Shown one piece after another: positions 1-8,011 of a stretch of DNA of 16,783 nt (positions are counted from its first letter, which is position 1; the number at the start of each line of letters is the position of its first letter). The notes beneath the pieces are model-generated. The model searched no databases and was not told the DNA's origin. It worked only from the letters and a program-made list of their open reading frames with translations. The position numbers were made by a program, and so were the translations under genes. This DNA comes from Tritrichomonas foetus. Taxonomy: Eukaryota > Parabasalia > Tritrichomonadida > Tritrichomonadidae. The stretch lies in NCBI GenBank assembly GCA_001839685.1, contig MLAK01000992.1:23732-40514 (forward strand). Reading direction: 5' to 3'.

Positions 1-4
1 TATT

Positions 5-263
5 AAAAAAATTTCGTGTCATAAGTGTTTTTTGTTGAATAGAAACAAAAAAATTCGATTTGAAACACTCTAAAACAGATAGTGATAGAAAAAAAAGTAA
101 AGATAATTTATCATTATTTATATTTATCAGAAAAAAATTAGATTAATTCAAACACTTGCAAAAAAGAAATGTAAAAAAATTTATGAAAAATCAAATTCAT
201 ACACTTCTTCTTCGAAAAAAACCTTCATTCCTGCGAGCGGTTGTCTGATTTTCTCTAAAAAAA
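5..263. repeat. Left block of the 42-bp poly-A comb
   Basis: Runs of at least seven A begin at 5, 47, 89, 131, 173, 215 and 257, so seven of seven slots of a strict 42-base grid are filled. The last two lie inside the minus-strand gene at 181-714, where they read as FF. The next slots (299, 341 and onward) contain ordinary sequence. The grid phase (position = 42n+5) is identical to that of the large block beginning at 4205, although nearly 4 kb of unaffected DNA separates them. Confidence 0.95.
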
Positions 264-714
264 AAATTTCCATGTCAATTTGATTGGAATTATATTCTTC
301 AGCTCTTTCTGCTTCTCTTCTTTCTTTCTCGCGTAATTTTTCAAGTTTCACTTTTCTGTCAATGTAGGTTTCATGCGTTTTCACAAATTGTGGCTTAATT
401 TTTCCATTGTCATTGAATGATGACACTTTTAGATTTGCCCAAGCAGAAGTGACTTTCTTTTTTGGTGGTGGTGGAACAAAATTAATTTGATCTTTATTTT
501 TGTCTTTTTGCTTTGGCTTTTGTTTGGGTAAATTATACAAATCCATATCAAAAAACATTAAATTGGAATCTTCCGAATTTTCAATGTGATTTAAATTATT
601 TCTATTATTGGGATCTGGCTCATAGTATATTAAAGCTGATTCATGATGTTCATCATTATCAATATAGTTATTATCATTTATAAAATCAGGTGTATCTGGA
701 TTTTGTTGATTCAT
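181..714 (-). CDS. Hypothetical small acidic protein, 177 aa
   Basis: I do not recognise this protein. The ORF runs from an ATG at 712-714 to a TAA at 181-183, neither in a comb block. The N-terminal half is Asn/Asp-rich and acidic. The middle has a PPPP-KKK stretch followed by a more complex segment around TSAWANLKVSSF that could be a short conserved motif. Residues around 118-142 are a Lys/Glu/Arg-rich probable helix with heptad-like spacing. No signal peptide or membrane segment is visible. Two blocks overwrite residues near the C-terminus (215-221 and 257-263), so the FF pairs there are not native; an FF near residue 54 is native. A TCA lies directly before the ATG, compatible with an initiator but weak. 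It is tandem with the TBC gene on the same strand, about 440 bases downstream of it. The reading frame is probably real; the function is unknown. Confidence 0.65.
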   Translation of the reverse strand: MNQQNPDTPDFINDNNYIDNDEHHESALIYYEPDPNNRNNLNHIENSEDSNLMFFDMDLYNLPKQKPKQKDKNKDQINFVPPPPKKKVTSAWANLKVSSFNDNGKIKPQFVKTHETYIDRKVKLEKLREKERREAERAEEYNSNQIDMEIFFLEKIRQPLAGMKVFFEEEVYEFDFS

Positions 715-1158
715 TGAGAATCTAAAAGGTAAAGTCTACGGCGAAAGAAACTGACGATTAAAATGAATTCAAAACAGGAGAATTTTTTTCATTCGAATAA
801 TTCATTTTGCATCAAAGTTAAAATATAATTAATGAATATATTCTTTTATATATGTTTTAAACTTATTGTTTGAAAATTGTATCCATCTAGAAAATTTCTT
901 CAAATTAGATCTCATTAATATTTTGATTTTGATGAATCTGGCACATTGTATTTAACCTTATGAAATGATGAATTGATTTACTAAATGAGGATTTTAAAAA
1001 AAATAAACATTTCTTGATAATGCCATATAATTCTACTCAAGTTCTGAATGACACTCAATATGCAAAAATTAAATCGATAAAAGAATAGCATAATCATCTT
1101 ATTTATTAAAAACAGTATTCAAAATATCCAACAAAAGTAAATTTGGGAGTTTTCTTTT
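715..1158. other. Intergenic AT-rich DNA, no feature seen
   Basis: This stretch lies between two minus-strand genes and outside the comb. It should contain the 3' end of the TBC-domain gene and the promoter of the acidic-protein gene. I see no tRNA, repeat or additional coding frame in it. Confidence 0.6.
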
Positions 1159-2205
1159 TCAAAGGTCAGAGAAATTAATTCCTGAACCATTAAAGTAAAA
1201 ATATATTAATGCTACAATCAGCAGCAGGACATATAAAATGAAAATATAATGTTTTGTTTCGAATGTTCGGCTCTTCTTTTCATATCTTTGAACCGCATAA
1301 TTAATTAATTTGATTGTGTCCCATTCTTTATATTTCTGGATTTTTTCAATCATTATTACATCTTGGTCAATTTGAATTTGACTCAAGTGAGCCATGATTA
1401 AATCTGCTCTAAAAGAGTCATAATCATTCTGCCGTAAAAAGATTGAATCCCAGATCAAAAAGGTGTCACTTAAAGTATGTTCATCAGCAAAAAGAATGAG
1501 TTGCCACTTTAAAGCGAAATAAAATGATCCATGATTCATTTTTTGTAATTCTTTATAAATATCTGGAAATATTTTGGCGATTCCCTTATCAATAGAAATA
1601 AATTCAGCTTGAGTTTCATCCATATCACCTAAAATTTTATTAATATCAACAAATCGAAGAATCTTTTTTGTTAATGCATAAGAAAAGGATTCTGCCACTT
1701 CACTTGGCAAACTTGACTGGGTTGAAAAAAACAAGCCAAGTGCATATGTGATAAATGCATATCTATCATAGCCTTGTGTGTATTTATAAAATGGATCTGT
1801 TTTTGTAAGTGTTGCTAACACTCGAGGAATTTGATAACTTGCGTCTTTTATATCGTCTTGAGTGAGGCCAATTTGATGAGATATTTTAGAAAACCATGCA
1901 TTACTACGTTGAGTATCTGCCATTATAATAAATTCTTCATCTTCGCCAATTAATTTCATTGGATCACCATCATGGAAAAATTTATCTTGGAGATCAAGAT
2001 ATTCCGTATAAAGTCGTGCACATTCATTTGCAATATTATAAGGTTTAATTATGTTGAAAATAATCAGCCACGAAATTAACCTTTCTGCTTGATTCTTTTC
2101 TTGCTTCACTTGTTGGAGAAATGAAAGCGCATCATTTCTCGTGAATATATTTTTGTTCAGTTTCTCTGCCGCGCGAACAATTTGAGAGGAATCGATTTTG
2201 TTCAT
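1159..2205 (-). CDS. Tail-anchored TBC-domain protein (Rab GTPase-activating protein-like), 348 aa
   Basis: This is a probable Rab GTPase-activating protein of the TBC family, which speeds GTP hydrolysis on Rab GTPases and so shuts off vesicle-traffic steps. Visible TBC landmarks are the glutamine-finger motif YTQGYD at residues 142-147 and a block at about 228-253 containing FALKWQLILFADE and FLIWD, matching the usual W-L-F and LWD helices. The canonical IxxDxxR arginine-finger motif is not clear: residues 119-128 read IKDASYQIPR, with D and R further apart than usual. A single hydrophobic segment at about 320-338, followed by ten residues, is a typical C-terminal tail anchor facing the ER or Golgi, an arrangement resembling the TBC1D20 type. 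The gene lies wholly in the comb-free interval, so its sequence is native and intact. ATG at 2203-2205, TGA at 1159-1161. A TTTTCAC stretch shortly upstream may be the initiator. The exact Rab partner is not predictable. Confidence 0.82.
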   Translation of the reverse strand: MNKIDSSQIVRAAEKLNKNIFTRNDALSFLQQVKQEKNQAERLISWLIIFNIIKPYNIANECARLYTEYLDLQDKFFHDGDPMKLIGEDEEFIIMADTQRSNAWFSKISHQIGLTQDDIKDASYQIPRVLATLTKTDPFYKYTQGYDRYAFITYALGLFFSTQSSLPSEVAESFSYALTKKILRFVDINKILGDMDETQAEFISIDKGIAKIFPDIYKELQKMNHGSFYFALKWQLILFADEHTLSDTFLIWDSIFLRQNDYDSFRADLIMAHLSQIQIDQDVIMIEKIQKYKEWDTIKLINYAVQRYEKKSRTFETKHYIFILYVLLLIVALIYFYFNGSGINFSDL

Positions 2206-4157
2206 GAGGAGAAACGACTCGTGAAAATAAGAAAAAGATTGACTATTTATTCAGAATTGTATTGAAATTGTATGAAAAATTACAATAGTTTATATCGTAC
2301 GATAAATATCTTTTTGAAAAGATAATTGAAAAGAATTGAAATACCTATTGATATTTCAATATAAATCAATGAAGAATATTGTGAATAAGCCATCGGATTT
2401 TTTTTTTTTTTTGTGATTATATTTGTCCGACCAAATTAGCACAATTTGTTTTCTCTTGTTTCACTTCAATACAATATTTGAAATATGTAAAACTCTTGAC
2501 TATAATATATATTATTTCTATTCAGTTCGATAAAAAGATGGAGGGATGCTTATTATTATCATGATTTTTATGTACAATTTATTATCCTCTCAGAGGAATA
2601 TTATTTTTAAAAATAAAACTGCAATTTAAAAACTACAAAATGAATTATTTTCGTCAATTGTAATTTATCAAGCAGAAATTAAATTTTTGACATTATTCCA
2701 AAACCAAACAATATTTGGGCACAATTGGACGATAAAAATCATTGTTTTTCCCAAATTAATTCATCAAACGAAACCATTAAGAATCAAAAACTCAAAAAAT
2801 TATAATTTGATATAATTTTTCATTGAATATAATTCTAATTCACTCTCGAAATTCATTTTTGGAACTTGTTTGCACAATTTCATGAAAGAAGTGAAATCTA
2901 TTCCGGTTTTTTATTTTTCTGATTATCATTTAATTTTACATCAATATTTGTATCATCTTATATTATTATGCAAAGTGAAATTAAAGTTAATGTAATTTTG
3001 CCTTATATTAAGCCATTTTGCAAATTCCATATCAATAATGATTATATTAGTCTTGTTTTTTACTAATTGCATGCATCCAAATATCATGAAAAGAGACATA
3101 CATTTAATATTACGTAAGTGAATATGATTTATTTTTACTCATGCTCGGGAATCCACTGTAAATCACTATTATTTTTTATAATCTGTGAACACATATGAAG
3201 TTATCTTTCCAGAATGTATGACTCCTTGTTGATAAATAGATGAGAATAATATTTATGAATAAATCCAAAATTAAAAGTCAAATTTACTTTAATCTCTTTT
3301 CCTTTTTCTTTTTTTGCTAAAATGCATTTAGGAAACTTGTCGTAATATCAAACTTAATATTTCTATTTTGCAATCGTATTGGTGATCTCTCCACATAAAA
3401 ACAATATATAAGAAAGTTAAAATCATGAAAAATTGAATAAATTTATCTATATAAAAGCACTATTAATTAATTCGCACACTTTTATGAGTTTTCGCAAAGA
3501 TGGTTTGATAGAAATATCTTTATAAAAGAGATCGGATCGTAAGAATATTAAAAAGGTCATTCCTGATATGGAAATAAGTTTTATCATTCCAAACGATTGA
3601 TGATTTCAAAAAAACAGGGATTTATAATCAAGACAAATTGAATATTACCCAAAAAAAAACGTTAAAAAAATAACGAATTTTATTCAGAATAAATTTTGTT
3701 TATTTCGATTTTTGAATAATTTAATATGTCAAATTAAAGATGCTTTATAATGATTCTATTAAATTACTTTCAATATTTTGAATAATTTACCAGATTCTAT
3801 TAATAAGATTGAAAATATTTCGCGATGATTCAATGTGAATGAAAGAACATCCAAAAATAGACCCATAAATTGCTAAAATATAGCAAAAGGATGAATCATG
3901 GATTTTCAATTGATATAGAAATTCAGATGAGAATTGAATTGTTGGATTAAATTTGAATGATAACCTAAAATTGAAAGTTGTTTTCTCACAAAACTTATCC
4001 TAATCAAAAAGTTATGAGATAATATTGTGGACCAAATAATATTTCAATAAAATGAGGATATTTTTTGAAAAAGTTAACTAATACTAAAATTTCAATATAC
4101 AAAAAACTCAAGAATGAAACAAAAAAAACATTTAAATCAAAAAATAATCAATCAAAA
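2206..4157. other. Long divergent intergenic region, about 1.95 kb
   Basis: This region separates the minus-strand TBC gene from the plus-strand phosphodiesterase gene and should hold both promoters. It is very AT-rich, with a T tract just after 2398 and A runs at 3608-3614 and 3651-3659 that are NOT on the 42-base grid, so they are native. No ORF with convincing amino-acid composition, no tRNA cloverleaf and no long repeat was found. Short untranslated RNAs cannot be excluded by eye. Together with the TBC gene it is the best sample of unaltered sequence in the window. Confidence 0.55.
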
Positions 4158-7100
4158 ATGAATCAAATAAAGCTGCCGAACCACAAAATTTCAGCGATAG
4201 ACGCAAAAAAAAATCCACAAAATCCATATCCACGATCCAAAGCTTCAAAAAAAGTTTCATCTTCATTTACCGGAAATAATCGGATGCCAAAAAAAGCTTC
4301 AAATCAATTTTCGATTCAAAAAGCTCTTCCAAAAAAAAAAGAGTGTGGCTTTAACAAAATAAATCAGGCCCTAAAAAAACAAGATAAATTATCAATGGGC
4401 AAATCATGCCATTCAAAAAAACAATCAAATGAAAAATATTTACGCCACGAATCAGTAAAAAAAGCTTTTCTGGTCAATACGATGACTTGCCCTCTTCAAA
4501 AAAAAATCGAACAAACAATTCAAATTACGCTCAAAGCAGAAAAAAAAACACTTTGGCAAGACATTCCAACACTTCACATGTTAAAAAAAAGGCGTTTGGA
4601 TAAAGCAGTAACACATAATACTGGAAAAAAAGGATTTACATTTTTCTCACGAGAAGTTGTCAAAATAAAAAAAGCGAGTTCACATTCTTCTTATTCGCCA
4701 GAAATTGAAAAAAAAGTTGCCCCCGGAAAAACTCCGATGATGCTGTTTCCAAAAAAAGATTCCAATAGTAATGTTTGCGCAGTAGTCCAAGTAAAAAAAG
4801 ATCCTAAGAATCCATTTTTTGATGATGAAGATGAAAAAAAAGTTCAATTTTTCATCAAAAAATTCAAAATTTATTCAAAAAAATTACATTTACCAAAAAT
4901 TCCTCATGAAACTGTTCAAAAAAAAATGCAAATTATGCAGCTTGAACAATTCCTCCTCGCAAAAAAACGTAAGATCACACAACTATTCGAATGTGAAAAT
5001 TGAAAAAAATGGCGATATAACATGTCAACAAATGAACTTTTATTAAAAAAAAAAACTGTCACGAAAGTTGATCCAACAAAGGCAGGAAAAAAAGGTGAAT
5101 CACTTCAAAAAGAATGTCCAGTAAATTGAAAAAAAAATAAAATGCAAAGTAGTTATTATGAACCAATTGAAAAAAAAAAGCCAGATCCTGTTTTAGTTGT
5201 TCCAATTTTAGAAAAAAAACAAAATTGTAAGTTTGCTATTTGTTTACGTGGAAGAAAAAAAATTCCTGTTTTTACATCTGAAGACGAAAACCAATTAAAA
5301 AAACTTGCACCATATTTTATTCTTGCTCTTGACAATTGAAAAAAATTTTCATCGAATGGAAAAAAGAAGATGAGAAATGTTCCAGAACGAAAATGCACTA
5401 ACTTTTTAACATCTATTATAAAAAAAAAAACTGAAGGTACCCCTATTATGGATATTGTTGCAGAAAAAAAAGAAAAAACAGAAATTTTAGTTGACGCTGA
5501 AAGATCAAAAAAATTCACATTTGATAAAGAGTCGCAAGTTCTCAAAACAAAAAAATTCAGAGGACCGAAAGAACCACTTGCTATCAGTGCAAAAAAAGGC
5601 TTGGTTGGTAAAGCTTTCAATGACAAAATTGTAAAAAAAATTCCTGATGCTTATTCTTGTGAATTTTTCGATTCAAAAAAAGATATGGCTTCTGATTATC
5701 ATACAACTTCATTATTAAAAAAACCTGTGTTAAACAATAGATCTGAGCCTGTTGGTGTAAAAAAATTCTTGAATAAAAGAGATGGAAAACCATTCTCAAA
5801 AAAAAAAATAGAATTCGTGAATATTTTTATGACGTTTTGTGGAAAAAAAATGGAAAATGATGTTATGTATTGCGAAAGTTCCAAAAAAAAATTACAAGTT
5901 ACTTCATTTGTGAATGTTTCTATGAGAAAAAAATCAAACAGTGCGGTTAAATCAATTCTTGGTGATATAAAAAAAAACGCACGAAAAGTTATCAATGCAG
6001 AAAGAGCTTCAAAAAAACTTTTAGATAATGTTGTTAATTGTTTATCAACTTAAAAAAAAGATGGTGGAAAAATGCCTCCATCAATTCCATTATCAAAAAA
6101 AATTGCAGCAACCACAGTTAAAACCAAAAAATCAGTAAAAAAAAATGACGCTTATCACGATCCAAGATTTAATAAACTAAAAAAACTTCACACTGGTTAT
6201 AAGACATTATCAATGGTTGCAAAAAAAGTTATTTCAGCTGCTGGTGAAGTTTTAGGTGTTTGAAAAAAAATCAATAAACACGAAGGATTGTTCACTCAAG
6301 AAGAAAAAAAACTTTTAGAATCGTTTGCAACATTTGCTGCAGTTTCAAAAAAAAAGAGACGACTTCAAGATGTAACTGAAAGAGGTACAAAAAAAATTGA
6401 AATGTCTAAATGGATTGGTGAAGCTGAACGAAAAAAATATAATACCCCAACTAAACTTCAAGTTTCTTTACAAAAAAAACAACAACTTTTATCATTGAAT
6501 TACTTTTCAATTGAAAAAAAAGGTATTGGCTTGTTTAAAGTTGCATTCTTTGTATTAAAAAAATTCAAACTTCTTGAACAATTTGATATAACAAATGAAA
6601 AAAAATTCACTTTCTTATATAAGCTAAGAGAAAGCTACAAAAAAAAACCTTATCATAATTGGATTCATGCGATTGATGTTCTAAAAAAATTCCAATATCA
6701 AATTCGACGCTGTTGTTTTGATTCAAAAAAAACTGGTCTTGAACTACTTTCTATTTGTACAGCTGCAAAAAAACATGACGCTGGACATGAAGGTTTTAAT
6801 AATGTTTAAAAAAAAAATGCTGAAACTCCTCTTGGTATTTTGTTTAAAGAAAAAAAAGTTATGGAAACATTTCATTGTACTGTTATTATTCGAAAAAAAG
6901 CTCAAGAAGAATGTAACATTTTCCATGCAATTTCAAAAAAAGATCAAAAACGAGTGTGGAGTTGGATTATTCAAATAAAAAAAGCAACTGATATGGCTCA
7001 TCACTTTAAACTTGTGAAAAAAAAAAACGATATTATGGATCAAGGGCCAATTAATCTATCAAAAAAAAAACATAGAATGATGGCTATGACGATGTTGATG

Positions 7101-7493
7101 AAAAAAAAAGATATTTCAAACGTTTCACGTCCATTTGAAATTGCAAAAAAATGGTGCGATGTTTTATGTGAAGAATTTTGGAGACAAAAAAAAATGGAAC
7201 TTGCCGGTGGACTTTCTATTTCTTCTCCAAAAAAAGAAAGAGGAAAAGGAAATAAACCAAAAGGTCAAGTAAAAAAATATAATTTTGTTTGTCTGCCCTT
7301 GTATCAAGCTATAAAAAAAATTTTCCCTGAACTTGAAGTGAATTTAGAAGCGGTAAAAAAAAATCTGGAAATCTGGAAGAAATTGGCAGCAGAGTCAAAA
7401 AAACCAGATCAAGATGAAGAAGATGAAGAAACAGTTATAAAAAAAACAGAACAACCAAAAGATGATGATGATGATGAAAAAAAAAAAAAGTAA
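4158..7493 (+). CDS. Cyclic-nucleotide phosphodiesterase with multiple GAF domains (apparent stops are comb-made)
   Basis: This is a class I 3',5'-cyclic-nucleotide phosphodiesterase, which hydrolyses cAMP and/or cGMP; GAF domains usually bind cyclic nucleotides and regulate catalysis. One frame stays open from 4158 to the native TAA at 7491, about 1111 codons, except for six apparent stops at 5001, 5127, 5337, 6051, 6261 and 6807. In each the third stop-codon base is the first base of a comb block, so the native codon began TG or TA and was probably Cys, Trp or Tyr. A low-complexity N-terminus precedes GAF-like regions at about residues 155-240, 283-393, 415-561 and 604-731. The catalytic domain (about 755-1075) shows YHNWIHAID (H833), HDAGHEGFNNV (H873, D874, H877), DISNVSRP (D985), an EEFWRQ helix and GQV before FVCLPLYQAI, where Q1037 fits the invariant purine-binding Gln. 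A Lys/Asp-rich tail ends it. The ATG at 4158 is the only in-frame one after a native stop at 4053. KK pairs every 14 residues are not native. Confidence 0.88.
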
Positions 7494-8011
7494 TGAGGTT
7501 TATCTTTTTTTTTTTTTTTTTTAAAAAAATTTTTCATATTTTTTCTTTCAATTTGTTTTAATGAAAAAAAACATAATTTTGTATTTTATAATAAACGTTT
7601 TATTATAAAAAAATTATTATCAATTATATTATATTTCTTCACAGTTTTGTTTTATATTTACATGCAATTGTGGTTGATGCTGAAATAATTAAAAAAACTG
7701 AAATAGAACTCTGTATTGTGCAAACGAAAGTTAAAAAAACATAATCATCGAAGCATAATGGAGGCTCTTATTTTAAAAAAACTCAGCTTTCATGACTGAA
7801 CAAGAAACTTCAAGCCAAAAAAAACATCCAAATATCCTGAAAACGTATGGAATATTATAAAAAAATAAAACCACATTCAATTTTACGTGAATATTGTCCA
7901 AAAAAAATAGAAAAATGTCCTACAAAATAATTAATACAAATCAAAAAAATTTTACTAACAAATATACAAACATATCTAAAAATAAAAAAAATCTCTAAAA
8001 GTTACTCGCAC
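7494..8011. other. Convergent 3' intergenic region
   Basis: This lies between the 3' ends of the plus-strand phosphodiesterase gene and the minus-strand coiled-coil gene. A long T tract occupies about 7505-7522, directly after the phosphodiesterase stop. Comb blocks continue at 7523 and onward, with one empty slot at 7649, showing that the comb is not tied to coding. I see no further gene. Confidence 0.55.

Noticed and set aside
3608..3670. A runs at 3608-3614, 3651-3659 and nearby as comb members
   Set aside because: Their starts are not at 42n+5, so they are ordinary A-rich native sequence.
4065..4157. Phosphodiesterase start at TTG 4065
   Set aside because: Eukaryotic nuclear genes rarely start at TTG and an in-frame ATG lies at 4158; the segment between is Lys/Asn-rich and non-distinctive.
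5360..5365. Six A at 5360 as a half-period (21-base) comb member
   Set aside because: Only six A, seen once at a half-period beside an empty slot; no other skipped slot has such a run, so it looks accidental.
5156..5995. Minus-strand ORFs opposite the phosphodiesterase gene
   Set aside because: They are shadow frames; poly-A blocks read as FF on the minus strand and never create stops there, so long spurious frames survive.
4158..7493. Alternative genetic code or stop-codon readthrough in the phosphodiesterase gene
   Set aside because: All six stops coincide exactly with the first base of a comb block, and the gene outside the comb (TBC) ends at a normal stop.
4158..7493. Phosphodiesterase as a decayed pseudogene or several separate small genes
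   Set aside because: Fragments are all in one frame, form one ordered GAF-plus-PDE protein, and show no frameshift.
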